A DNA stretch of 64,000 nt from Betaproteobacteria bacterium (GTDB lineage Bacteria; Pseudomonadota; Gammaproteobacteria; Burkholderiales; Rhodocyclaceae): the NCBI GenBank assembly GCA_016705475.1, contig JADIYD010000014.1:124001-188000 (forward strand), given 5' to 3'. Within the stretch, counting starts at the first letter, position 1; each line of letters opens with the position of its first letter. Positions 10,069 through 17,655 of the stretch are shown here, piece after piece. The notes under the pieces are model-generated. The model made no database searches, was not told where the DNA came from, and saw only the letters and a list, made by a program, of their open reading frames with translations. The position numbers were made by a program, and so were the translations under genes.

Positions 10069-11369
10069 CAATTCCCGCTGCCACCCGCGCCCAGGCGCAG
10101 GACCTGCTCGATTTCATCGACGCCAGCCCCAGCCCCTGGCATGCCGTTGAGACCTGCGAAGCCCGACTGACCGCTGCCGGGTTTCAAGCGCTCGACGAAG
10201 CCGAGCGCTGGACGCTGAAGGCCGGTGACCGTCGCTACGTCGTGCGCGGTGGTTCGTCGATCATCGCCTTCATCGTCGGCAGCCAGCCGGCGGCAACGAC
10301 CGGCCTGCGCATGATCGGCGCCCATACCGATTCGCCGGGTCTGCGTCTCAAGCCGAAGCCGGCCGAAGACGCGTCCGGCATGGTGCGGCTTGGCGTCGAG
10401 ATCTATGGCGGCCCCATCCTCGCCACCTTCGCCGACCGCGACCTGTCCTTGGCTGGGCGCGTCAATGTCCGCGTGGCGGGCGGCTTCGAACCCCGGCTGG
10501 TGCGCTTCGACCAACCCCTGCTGCGCCTGCCCAACCTCGCCATCCACATGAATCGCGAGGTCAATGAGAACGGCCTGAAATTCAACAAGCAGACGGAACT
10601 ACCGCTGCTGCTTGGCGTTTCCGAAGATGGTACGAAGGCCGAAGCGCGCTTCCGTCAGCCCGTCGCCGCAGCGCTTGGCGTCGAGCCGGGCGACCTGCTG
10701 ACCTGGGAACTCAACGCCTACGACACGCAAAAAGGTGCCATTTGGGGCGTCGACCGTGAGTTTGTCGCCAACAGCCAGCTCGACAACCTCGCCTCCTGCC
10801 ACGCCGCGCTGAGCGCCCTGCTTGCCACGTCCGAGCCGGCTGCCACCTGCCTGTGCGCCTTCTTCGACCACGAAGAGGTGGGCAGCGAAAGCGCCACGGG
10901 CGCCGGTGGCAGCTTCGTCGCTGATGTGGTCGGCCGACTGGCCGCCTGCGCCGGACTGGACAGCGAAGACCAGCGCCGCATGCTGGCAAAGAGCTTCTTC
11001 ATCAGCGCCGACATGGCGCACGGCTGGCACCCCAATTTCCCGGCTGCCTACGAGCCCTGCCACCACGCGCTGGTCAACGCCGGCCCCGTCATCAAGAGCA
11101 ACGCCAACCAGCGCTACAGCACCAGTGCCGAAACGGCGGCGCGCTTCATGGCCATCTGCGAAAAAGCGGGCGTGCCCTGCCAGCAATACGCCCACCGCAC
11201 GGACCTCGGTTGCGGCAGCACCATCGGCCCCATCGTCGCCTCGCGTCTCGGCATCCCGAGCGTCGATGTCGGCTCGCCGATGTGGGCCATGCACAGCATC
11301 CGCGAAAGCGCCGGCGTCCTCGATCATGGCTACATGATCGCCGCCCTGACCACTGCATTTTCAGACTGA
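10065..11369 (+). CDS. apeB: M18 family aminopeptidase (aspartyl aminopeptidase type)
   Basis: 434 residues, typical for the family. Metal and catalytic signatures are visible: GAHTDSPGLRLK, FFDHEEVGSESATGAGG, ISADMAHGWHPN, DLGCGSTIGPI and the C-terminal MHSIRE. The enzyme removes N-terminal, often acidic, residues from peptides in the cytoplasm using two metal ions. It starts inside the stop of the preceding hydrolase gene and is followed 1 base later by the ICMT-like gene. Confidence 0.95.
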   Translation: MTIPAATRAQAQDLLDFIDASPSPWHAVETCEARLTAAGFQALDEAERWTLKAGDRRYVVRGGSSIIAFIVGSQPAATTGLRMIGAHTDSPGLRLKPKPAEDASGMVRLGVEIYGGPILATFADRDLSLAGRVNVRVAGGFEPRLVRFDQPLLRLPNLAIHMNREVNENGLKFNKQTELPLLLGVSEDGTKAEARFRQPVAAALGVEPGDLLTWELNAYDTQKGAIWGVDREFVANSQLDNLASCHAALSALLATSEPAATCLCAFFDHEEVGSESATGAGGSFVADVVGRLAACAGLDSEDQRRMLAKSFFISADMAHGWHPNFPAAYEPCHHALVNAGPVIKSNANQRYSTSAETAARFMAICEKAGVPCQQYAHRTDLGCGSTIGPIVASRLGIPSVDVGSPMWAMHSIRESAGVLDHGYMIAALTTAFSD

Positions 11370-11370
11370 C

Positions 11371-11919
11371 ATGAACGATCTGTTTGCCTTCCTTGCCGGA
11401 TCCTGCATCGTCATCTGGCTTTCGAGAAAACCGTTGCTCAAACCGGGCAGCCATGGTTTCTACCGCTTCTTTGCCTGGGAAGCCATCCTCGGCCTGATCG
11501 TCCTGAACCACAGCGTATGGGGCGCGGACCCCTACTCGCCGCATCAGTTCACGTCATGGATACTGATGTTGCTCAGCATTTTCCTGGTCATCGCCGGGGT
11601 CAGCACCTTGAAAAGCCATGGCGCCGCCAACGCCCAGCGCGACGATGGTTCGTTCTACGATTTCGAGAAAACGACGCAACTGGTGTCGAACGGCATTTTC
11701 GGCTACATCCGCCATCCGATGTACAGCTCGCTGCTGGCGCTGGCCTGGGGGGCATTTTTCCAGAGGCCAAGCATGATCGGCGCGATCATTGCCTGCATCG
11801 CCTCCGTTGCACTCTGGCTGACTGCCGTTACCGACGAACGCGAATGCCTGGCCTATTTCGGCGACACCTACGCCGACTACATGCAGCGGACGAAGCGCTT
11901 CATCCCCTTCCTACTCTGA
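11371..11919 (+). CDS. ICMT/PEMT-like membrane methyltransferase
   Basis: 182 residues with four to five membrane segments. The C-terminal half shows the SAM-binding signature of isoprenylcysteine carboxyl methyltransferase and phospholipid methyltransferase families: GIFGYIRHPMYSSLLALAWG and DERECLAYFGDTYADYMQRT, then a charged tail. The bacterial substrates are generally unknown. It is the last gene of the run that starts at rnhA and converges with a small exported-protein gene, overlapping it by 9 bases. Confidence 0.88.
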   Translation: MNDLFAFLAGSCIVIWLSRKPLLKPGSHGFYRFFAWEAILGLIVLNHSVWGADPYSPHQFTSWILMLLSIFLVIAGVSTLKSHGAANAQRDDGSFYDFEKTTQLVSNGIFGYIRHPMYSSLLALAWGAFFQRPSMIGAIIACIASVALWLTAVTDERECLAYFGDTYADYMQRTKRFIPFLL

Positions 11920-12246
11920 GACGGGCTTCGTTCCCATCATTTCATTGCAGGTCGCCCGACCGAAGGTTTCGGCCTTTTTCGGGCTGGAAATCTGCGGCTC
12001 TTCGTAAATGCGCTTGATGATGTGGTTCGTTATGCGTGCGCCATCGCTGCCATCCTCATCGAACAACTTCATCGGCCGGCCCCGGTCTCGATTATAGAAA
12101 GCCTGCAGCGCATGGTCGCGGACGCGTTCGCAGAAGCGAATGCGCTGTGCATCCGGCATGCTGTCGTCGACTGGCCCGGGATGGCCGTGGGCCATGACAC
12201 CGGACGCACCGAGCGCTGTTATCAGAACCATCACTATCCGTTTCAT
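11911..12246 (-). CDS. Small exported protein of unknown function
   Basis: 111 residues with a clear signal peptide (MKRIVMVLITALGASGVMAHG). The mature part has two cysteines (FCERV and ATCNEM) that could form a disulfide. I recognise no domain. It overlaps by 4 bases the stop of the diheme cytochrome c gene upstream of it on the same strand, which suggests co-expression and a periplasmic role linked to that cytochrome. Confidence 0.72.
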   Translation of the reverse strand: MKRIVMVLITALGASGVMAHGHPGPVDDSMPDAQRIRFCERVRDHALQAFYNRDRGRPMKLFDEDGSDGARITNHIIKRIYEEPQISSPKKAETFGRATCNEMMGTKPVSE

Positions 12247-12905
12247 TCCTTCGGCTCCTGAATCGACGTGAGGTAGGCCAGAATGTCCTGAATATCCTGC
12301 GCTTTCAGGGCATTGAGCAAACCGACGGTGCCCTCCTCGTCATGCGGCCGGTCGCCCTTGAGGTAGAGATCGACCTGGCGCTGCAGGTAATTGGTGTATT
12401 GACCAACGAGCATCGGGAACATGCCGCGCCCCCGGCCGGTCTTGCCGTGACAGCCGGCGCACTGCTTTTGATAGAGCTTCTCGCCGTTGGCCAGATCGCC
12501 CTCGGCGCGCGGGATGATCATGACCTTTTCGGCCATCAGCAGTCTGGTCAGTGCGTCTTCGGTGCCGACGTAGGTCGGCATCTTGGTATCAAGCACAATG
12601 CCGGCGAGATAGGCCGAGATCTCCTTGATATCCTCGTCGGACAACTCGCGTTCCTGCGTGTAAGGGAACATCGGGATATTCACCCGCGTCCGCGAGCGAA
12701 AATTCCGCAGCTGGGTTTCAAGGTATTTGACCTGCTGGCCCGCAATGCGCGGGTACTCGCCCTTCTTGCCCCCCTGGCCATTGTCGCTGTGGCAGGCAGC
12801 GCAGGTGCCGTTGATTTCCTTGCCTTTTTCGATGTCGACCGCAGCAACCGGATAGCTCAGCGCGAGTGCGACAAGCAAGAGCGGGAAACGCAGGATTTTG
12901 AGCAT
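12243..12905 (-). CDS. Diheme cytochrome c (c4-like)
   Basis: 220 residues with a Sec signal peptide (MLKILRFPLLLVALALSYPVAA) and two heme-binding motifs, CAACH and CAGCH, each in a class I cytochrome c domain, with axial methionine candidates in VNIPMFPY and RGRGMFPML. It is a periplasmic electron carrier of the c4 type. The ATG at 12905 was chosen because it starts the signal peptide. The gene is divergent from regB, and a 17-bp palindromic site like a RegA/PrrA box (12927-12943) lies 21 bases upstream. Confidence 0.93.
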   Translation of the reverse strand: MLKILRFPLLLVALALSYPVAAVDIEKGKEINGTCAACHSDNGQGGKKGEYPRIAGQQVKYLETQLRNFRSRTRVNIPMFPYTQERELSDEDIKEISAYLAGIVLDTKMPTYVGTEDALTRLLMAEKVMIIPRAEGDLANGEKLYQKQCAGCHGKTGRGRGMFPMLVGQYTNYLQRQVDLYLKGDRPHDEEGTVGLLNALKAQDIQDILAYLTSIQEPKE

Positions 12906-12926
12906 GCAGGCAACTCCCAAGTGTGA

Positions 12927-12943
12927 TGCGGCGAATTGTCGCA
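12927..12943. promoter_or_regulatory. Candidate RegA/PrrA/RoxR operator between cytochrome c4 and regB
   Basis: TGCGGCGAATTGTCGCA is a near-palindrome of the form GCGRC-N5-GYCGC, the kind of site reported for RegA/PrrA/RoxR regulators. An almost identical 17-mer (one base different) occurs upstream of nosZ at 20606-20622. It sits between two divergent genes and could control both, including autoregulation of regBA. Confidence 0.6.
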
Positions 12944-12977
12944 CTTCGCATCGAACGGAAAATTGACACAAATCACG

Positions 12978-12983
12978 CATAAT
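12978..12983 (+). promoter_or_regulatory. Candidate -10 box of regB (possible leaderless transcript)
   Basis: CATAAT ends 7 bases before the regB ATG, too close for a Shine-Dalgarno leader if transcription starts at the usual distance. No clear -35 box at standard spacing was found. Similar boxes precede nosF, menE, the OmpR-type regulator and the DMT transporter. Confidence 0.35.
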
Positions 12984-12990
12984 CCGGCCC

Positions 12991-14250
12991 ATGGCAATTT
13001 CCCAGTGCACGACAGCGAATACCGACCACCTGGCCAACCTTCGGCGCCTGGTTTTTGGCCGTTGGGTGGTTCTGGCCATTTTGACCCAGCTCATCATGGT
13101 CGGCCCCGGTTTGCTCGACATTCCCGTGCCGCAAGTGGCGCTCCTCGGCATCGTTGCCATTGCCCTGCTGTTCAATGGCATCGCCCAGTGGCGGGTGGCT
13201 CGCTCGCAGACTGCCACCGCCAACGAGCTGTTCAGCCAGTTGCTGTTCGACATCGGCATGCTGAGCGCCATCGTTTTCCTCAGCGGCGGTGCCGCCAATC
13301 CGCTGGTTTCGCTGCTCCTGCCGCCGGTCGCCGTCGCCGCACTTACCCTGCCAGCGCGTTGCGTCGCCATCGTCACCGCCGTCGCCATTGCCGCCTATTC
13401 GCTGCTCATGCTCTATTTCGTCCCGCTACCGATGCCCGATGCCACGCGTGCCACACGCCTGCATCTGGGCGGCATGTGGCTGATTTTCGTCGTCTCGGCC
13501 GTCATGATCGGCTGGATCATCGTTCATACCACCCGCGTCATCCGCCAGCGCGATGCCCAACTGGCGACGGCCCGTGAGCAGGGGCTGCGCGACGAGCGCG
13601 TGATGGCCATGGGCACGCTGGCTGCAGGCGCCGCCCACGAGCTTGGCACTCCGCTCGGCACCATGGCCTTGCTGGCCGGTGAAATGGCCAACGACCCGGG
13701 CCTCAGCGAACCCGTCCGCGATGATGTCAAAATGCTTCTGCAGCAGATCGGGGTATGCAAGGAAATCGTCACCGGGCTTTCACGCCGGGCAGGTGCAGAA
13801 CGCCTGGAAAACGCTCAGCTGGAGCCCGCCAACCGCTGGCTCGACCACTTGCGCCAGAACTGGCACGCCGCACGTCCAAAATCCAGCAGCCGTCTCATCG
13901 TCGCCAGTGATGGCGAGGCGCCGGAACTCCTGGCCGACCCCCGGCTGGAACAGGCGGTTCTCAACCTGCTCAACAACGCCGCCAACGCGACGACAAGCCC
14001 GCTGGAACTGCGCCTGAGTTGGTGCAGCGCCACCATCTGCATCGAGATTCGCGATCACGGCCCCGGCTTTCCCGAGCAGGTTCTGGAATTTGGCGGGCAC
14101 GAAGCTTTTCCTGCTCACCAGCGCGGTAGCGGTATCGGCCTGATACTGACCCGCAGCGCCATCGAACAACTTGGCGGCAACCTGACACTACTGAATCCCG
14201 AAGAAGGCGGCGCCCTCGCCCGCATCGAACTGCCACGGATAAAACCATGA
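12991..14250 (+). CDS. regB: Redox sensor histidine kinase RegB/PrrB/ActS type
   Basis: 419 residues. About six membrane segments fill residues 20-175 and include the quinone-binding type motif GGAANPLVS. The dimerisation/H-box reads GAAHELGTPLGTMA, characteristic of RegB. The redox-box cysteine is present in QQIGVCKEIVTGLSRR. The ATP domain has NLLNNAANA, DHGPGF and GSGIGLIL. The family senses quinone-pool redox state and phosphorylates RegA, switching respiratory, photosynthetic or denitrification genes. It overlaps regA by 4 bases (ATGA). Confidence 0.94.
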   Translation: MAISQCTTANTDHLANLRRLVFGRWVVLAILTQLIMVGPGLLDIPVPQVALLGIVAIALLFNGIAQWRVARSQTATANELFSQLLFDIGMLSAIVFLSGGAANPLVSLLLPPVAVAALTLPARCVAIVTAVAIAAYSLLMLYFVPLPMPDATRATRLHLGGMWLIFVVSAVMIGWIIVHTTRVIRQRDAQLATAREQGLRDERVMAMGTLAAGAAHELGTPLGTMALLAGEMANDPGLSEPVRDDVKMLLQQIGVCKEIVTGLSRRAGAERLENAQLEPANRWLDHLRQNWHAARPKSSSRLIVASDGEAPELLADPRLEQAVLNLLNNAANATTSPLELRLSWCSATICIEIRDHGPGFPEQVLEFGGHEAFPAHQRGSGIGLILTRSAIEQLGGNLTLLNPEEGGALARIELPRIKP

Positions 14251-14780
14251 GCGAACCCACGCTGGTCATCGACGACGACCCCAGTTTCAACACCATCCTC
14301 GTCCGCACGCTGGAAAGACGCGGCCACCCGGCACGCGGTGCGCTCGACGTGACATCGGCACTTGCGGCAGCGCACGAAATGCAGGCCAGCCGTGTCGTCC
14401 TCGACCTCAACCTCAACGGCAGTTCCGGCCTGGCGCTCATCCCGCAACTGCTGGCCATCAACCCGGAATGCCGGATCGTTGTCCTGACCGGCTACGCCAG
14501 CATCGCCACTGCGGTCGACGCCGTCAAGCTCGGCGCCATCCAGTACCTGGCGAAGCCAGTTGAAATCGAAGCCATCCTCTCCGCCCTCGACGATGACGAC
14601 GGCCCTGATTTCGACCTCCCCGCTTCCGATGAACCACTGTCGGTCGACCGCCTCGAATGGGAACACATCCAGCGCGTGCTTAACGAAAATGATGGCAACA
14701 TATCGGCAACCGCGCGTGCCCTGAAAATGCACCGACGGACACTGCAGCGAAAACTGTCGAAACGGCCGGTCAAGACCTGA
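14247..14780 (+). CDS. regA: Response regulator RegA/PrrA/RoxR
   Basis: 177 residues. The receiver domain has acidic residues in VIDDDPSF, phosphoacceptor D53 in VVLDLNLNGSSG, and the highly conserved RegA segment GYASIATAVDAVKLGA followed by YLAKP. A short linker leads to a Fis-type helix-turn-helix (NISATARALKMHRRTLQRKL). It binds DNA as the partner of RegB. A degenerate second copy lies at about 15898-16253, and a copy of the dispersed element follows 5 bases after its stop. Confidence 0.95.
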   Translation: MSEPTLVIDDDPSFNTILVRTLERRGHPARGALDVTSALAAAHEMQASRVVLDLNLNGSSGLALIPQLLAINPECRIVVLTGYASIATAVDAVKLGAIQYLAKPVEIEAILSALDDDDGPDFDLPASDEPLSVDRLEWEHIQRVLNENDGNISATARALKMHRRTLQRKLSKRPVKT

Positions 14781-14785
14781 TTACC

Positions 14786-14820
14786 AAATCGGGCCAATTT
14801 TGCCGGTTGACCGTGGAATC
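14786..14820 (+). repeat. Dispersed element, copy downstream of regA
   Basis: Contains GGCCAATTTTG then CCGGTTGACCG (core 14803-14813) and TGGAAT. It fills most of the gap between regA and the esterase gene. Confidence 0.8.
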
Positions 14821-14837
14821 AGGAATAAGGGCTTGAA

Positions 14838-15869
14838 ATGGCAAGGCGCACACGAACCACTGCATGGAGCCGGTCGGTCAACAAAGTCTTGAAGACCATG
14901 ACGCAGACCGCCGTGCGCGTTGGCACCAAAGCCCTCAAGGAAAGCCTGCGCGTCGCGCCGCTGCCGGCCAAACCGGCAGCCGCCAAAAAGCCCCGCGCAA
15001 GCTCGACCGAATGGACGGCAGGCATCGCCATCGGCGCCGCCGGGCCGCGCCGTTACCGGCTCTACAAACCGCCCGGCGTGCGCAAAACCGAAAGCCTGCC
15101 GCTGCTCGTCATGCTCCACGGCTGCGGACAGGACGCCGAAGCCCTCGCCGCCAGCAGCCGGATGAACACCATCGCCAAACGCGAACGCTTCTTCGTGCTC
15201 TATCCGGAGCAGGATCGACTGTCCAACGTGCAAGGCTGCTGGAACTGGTACGACACCCGCAACGGCCGGGCGCAGGCCGAAGCCCATTCGATCAGCGCCG
15301 CCATCGAGCAGATTTGCCTCACACAACGGGTCGACCGCAAGCGCATCGCTTTGGCAGGCATTTCGGCCGGCGCCGGAATGGCCGTGCTACTCGCCACGCA
15401 ACACCCCGACCGCTTTCGCGCCATCGCCATGCACTCCGGCATCGCCACCGGCGTCGCCCATTGCTCAACCAGCGCCATCAAAGCGATGTTCGGCAAAGCC
15501 GCCACGCCCTCACCGCTCCCGCCCATTCCGCCTGATGTGCAGCTGCCGGCGCTACTCGTCATCCACGGCACCGCTGACCGCGTCGTCGCCCCCGCCAACG
15601 GCCGCGAAGCCGCCGAGCGCTGGGCCGAACGCGTCGCAGCAAAACCCGGCAAGCCGCGCACCGTACAACGCGGCACTCGCTACGCCGCCACCATCACGGA
15701 CTATCGCAAAGATGGCCGACCGGTCGCGACGCACTGCGAAATAATCCAACTCGCCCACGCCTGGAGCGGTGGAGCTGCAAGCCAGCCCTTCAGCGATGCG
15801 AAGGGACCCGATGCTTCGCGGATGATTTGGGGGTTTGTGGGGAAGGAGTTCTGCCGCGAGACGGAATAG
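14838..15869 (+). CDS. PHB-depolymerase-family esterase
   Basis: 343 residues. After a basic N-terminal region (about residues 1-55) comes an alpha/beta hydrolase domain with LLVMLHGCGQDAE (oxyanion), nucleophile elbow GISAGAGM, acid in IHGTADRVV, and histidine in LAHAWSGG. The cysteine-containing GCWNWYD is typical of the short PHB depolymerase/esterase family. No clear signal peptide is seen, so it may be intracellular. With phaC at 48.3 kb it could belong to PHA turnover, but acetylxylan- or feruloyl-esterase-like activity is equally possible from sequence. Confidence 0.85.
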   Translation: MARRTRTTAWSRSVNKVLKTMTQTAVRVGTKALKESLRVAPLPAKPAAAKKPRASSTEWTAGIAIGAAGPRRYRLYKPPGVRKTESLPLLVMLHGCGQDAEALAASSRMNTIAKRERFFVLYPEQDRLSNVQGCWNWYDTRNGRAQAEAHSISAAIEQICLTQRVDRKRIALAGISAGAGMAVLLATQHPDRFRAIAMHSGIATGVAHCSTSAIKAMFGKAATPSPLPPIPPDVQLPALLVIHGTADRVVAPANGREAAERWAERVAAKPGKPRTVQRGTRYAATITDYRKDGRPVATHCEIIQLAHAWSGGAASQPFSDAKGPDASRMIWGFVGKEFCRETE

Positions 15870-15897
15870 TTGCTGATATCTTCGGTATCGGAGCAAC
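15869..15897 (+). terminator. Hairpin after the PHB-depolymerase-like gene
   Basis: GTTGCTGATA and TATCGGAGCAAC can pair around a short loop with a two-base bulge. No T-tract follows, so function as an intrinsic terminator is uncertain. Confidence 0.35.
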
Positions 15898-16253
15898 TTC
15901 CCCAGCTTCAACACCATCCTCGTGCGCACGATGGAACCCCGCGGCTACCCGGTATGGGGCATCCTCGATGTCACATCGCCACCGCCGTCGACGCAGTCAA
16001 GCTCGGAGCAGTCCATTACCTCGCGAAGCTGGTTGAGGTCGAAGCCATCCTATCGGCCCTCGAAGACAACGAGGGCCCGGATTTCGACGTCCCGGCGTCG
16101 GATGAACCGCTGTCAGTCGACCGCCTCGAATGGGAACACATCCAGCGCGCGCTCAACGAAAACGACGGCAACGTCTCCGCCACCGCCCCCGCCCTGAAAA
16201 TGCACCGTCGGACGCTGCAGCGCAAACTGTCCAAGCGACCGGTCAAAAGCTGA
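15898..16253 (+). pseudogene. Decayed partial duplicate of regA
   Basis: The first ~80 bases correspond to the start of regA (SFNTILVRT level), then the sequence jumps straight to the region encoding IATAVDAVKLGA, so about 150 bases that encode the phosphoacceptor part of the receiver are missing and the frame is lost. The second half is intact in one frame to the Fis-type helix-turn-helix and the stop, with an Arg-to-Pro change (SATAPALK). No usable start exists. Like regA itself it is followed by a copy of the dispersed element, so the duplication may have included that element. The esterase gene lies between the two copies. Confidence 0.85.
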
Positions 16254-16257
16254 TTTC

Positions 16258-16292
16258 GATTTTTGGCTATTATTCCGGTTGACCGTGGCAAT
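16258..16292 (+). repeat. Dispersed element, copy downstream of regA remnant
   Basis: TTTTTGGCTATTATTCCGG followed by TTGACCGTGGCAAT; core 16275-16285. It begins within a few bases of the stop codon. Confidence 0.85.
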
Positions 16293-16382
16293 GGGGTTTC
16301 TTGACATGTGACTATTGCGAGTTGGCGAACTCACTTTTACCCCGCCGCAACTGCTGCGACGAGAGGCCGACTAGATAATTTT

Positions 16383-16418
16383 CAGACCACGGTTTTCCTA
16401 TTTAAAAACCGTGGTCTG
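16383..16418. repeat. 14-bp perfect inverted repeat (hairpin)
   Basis: CAGACCACGGTTTT (16383-16396) and its exact reverse complement (16405-16418) flank an 8-base loop. The right arm runs straight into the tandem repeat that follows. The structure resembles REP-type or transposon-end remnants. Confidence 0.7.
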
Positions 16419-16496
16419 TCCCCGTTTATCGGTGGTCTGTCCCCGTTTATCGCCGTCCCCGTTTATCGCCTTGTCCCCGTTTATCGCCTTGACCCC
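16411..16496 (+). repeat. Short tandem repeat, units ending CCCCGTTTATCG
   Basis: Two units of GTGGTCTGTCCCCGTTTATC are followed by shortened units CCGTCCCCGTTTATCG and CCTTGTCCCCGTTTATCG and a final partial CCTTGACCCC. The stretch 16254-16731 has no convincing gene; it holds two dispersed elements, the hairpin above and this array. Confidence 0.75.
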
Positions 16497-16588
16497 ATGC
16501 ATTTCTCGTTGATGACAATTGGGTTTCACCGGCACAAAAAAGTTCAACGTCATTGAGCATGGCGTTTGGCCATTCCGCCAGGCCATTT

Positions 16589-16623
16589 CAATTTTGGGCT
16601 AAATTTCCGGTTGACCGTGGAAG
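16589..16623 (+). repeat. Dispersed element, repeat-rich spacer
   Basis: CAATTTTGGGCTAAATTT then CCGGTTGACCGTGGAA; core 16607-16617. Confidence 0.85.
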
Positions 16624-16731
16624 TAGGTTTGGCGGATAGCCGAGGCGGTAAAGTAGAGCACTTGTGATTGCTGCGCTCGACCATGCACCCGGCTTCCTCC
16701 GTCGCGACTATCCGTTTGAGGACGATGAAGC

Positions 16732-17475
16732 CTACGAAGCGCCAAAGCGCCGACGCCGCGTCACCACGCCAGCCAGCAAACCCATCCCGGCCAACAACAT
16801 GGCATACGTCTCCGGCTCCGGTATGGCGGCGACATCGCCGGGGCGAACGGCCCAAGCATAGAAGTCACTGTCAAAGAGGGTAGCGCCCTGTCGGCCATCC
16901 TCGGTGCTGAAGGCCCACACGACGGGCGAACCCGGCGCAACGGCCGTACCAGACCAGTAAGTGTAGGCCTGAAGGTTCTTTACCAACCCGACATCTTTCT
17001 GGCCAACGTTTGTGCCGTTGCCAAACACGCCAAAGTCCGACTGAACGACGCCCGAGGTGTTGTAACGGGCCTTCAGCCCGAGGTTGACGTAGTACATATA
17101 CGACAATTCAGATTTCTGACTGGTGATGTTGTAGCCGTTATCGGTCGTGCCGGCAGGTGAATAGTTGTGATTCCAGTTGGCACCGACCGGCGTGTTGGCG
17201 GCTAAGCGCCAGTCGCTGTAATCGACGTTGCGCACGCTGTCATGAAAGCTCAGCTTGTCGGCCCAGGCCGTAGCCGCGGTCCAGTTCATGCGACCATCCG
17301 CATCGTAGCCGCTGGTCTTGGCGTAATTCGCATCCTGCAACCACGTAACGTTCAACACGTCATCGTAGAGGAGCCCTCCGCCACGGTCGTTCAGTGCCGC
17401 TTGAGCGGCGCCACTGGAAGCAAGTGTCGCCGCAGCGATCAAGGTGACAAAAAGCGGAGGTATACGATATTTCAC
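16732..17475 (-). CDS. PEP-CTERM sorting-domain protein with DUF1566-like domain
   Basis: 247 residues. A signal peptide (VKYRIPPLFVTLIAAATLA.. ending AAQA) is followed by a domain with LLYDDVLNVTWLQDANYA, WRLAANTPVG and YWSGTAVAPGSPVVWAF, as in DUF1566/Lcl-type proteins. The C-terminus is a classic PEP-CTERM signal: IPEPETYAMLLAGMGLLAG followed by VVTRRRR. Such proteins are processed by an exosortase and exported, often to the matrix. I chose the GTG at 17475 because an AAGGAAA ribosome site precedes it and the signal peptide begins there. No exosortase gene is in the window. It is divergent from a LuxR regulator. Confidence 0.88.
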   Translation of the reverse strand: MKYRIPPLFVTLIAAATLASSGAAQAALNDRGGGLLYDDVLNVTWLQDANYAKTSGYDADGRMNWTAATAWADKLSFHDSVRNVDYSDWRLAANTPVGANWNHNYSPAGTTDNGYNITSQKSELSYMYYVNLGLKARYNTSGVVQSDFGVFGNGTNVGQKDVGLVKNLQAYTYWSGTAVAPGSPVVWAFSTEDGRQGATLFDSDFYAWAVRPGDVAAIPEPETYAMLLAGMGLLAGVVTRRRRFGAS

Positions 17476-17512
17476 AGCAGTTTCCTTTTTGGTTTTAAAG
17501 ACAAAATATGGG

Positions 17513-17527
17513 CAATCGGGGCGATTG
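17513..17527. promoter_or_regulatory. Inverted repeat upstream of the PEP-CTERM gene
   Basis: CAATCG-GGG-CGATTG is a perfect 6-bp inverted repeat, 38 bases upstream of the GTG start. It could be an operator. Confidence 0.35.
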
Positions 17528-17604
17528 TCATTTTTCACGCCTATGGCGTCATCATCCAAACGGACTAAAAATTTCGGCTCACACCCATCAAAGCAATCGT
17601 CATA

Positions 17605-17623
17605 ATCATGAAACATGATCATG
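17605..17623. promoter_or_regulatory. Inverted repeat upstream of the LuxR-type gene
   Basis: ATCATG-AAA-CATGAT, running into a second palindrome CATGATCATG, lies about 33-50 bases before the LuxR-type start. Plausible operator for the divergent pair. Confidence 0.35.
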
Positions 17624-17655
17624 CGTAATATCCCGCGATCAGAAAAAGTCGGGGA

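Noticed and set aside
12818..12851. TTTTTCGATGTCGACCGCAGCA in the cytochrome c4 gene resembles the element
   Set aside because: The core has too many differences; the coding sequence (AAVDIEKGKEING) is ordinary for cytochrome c4.
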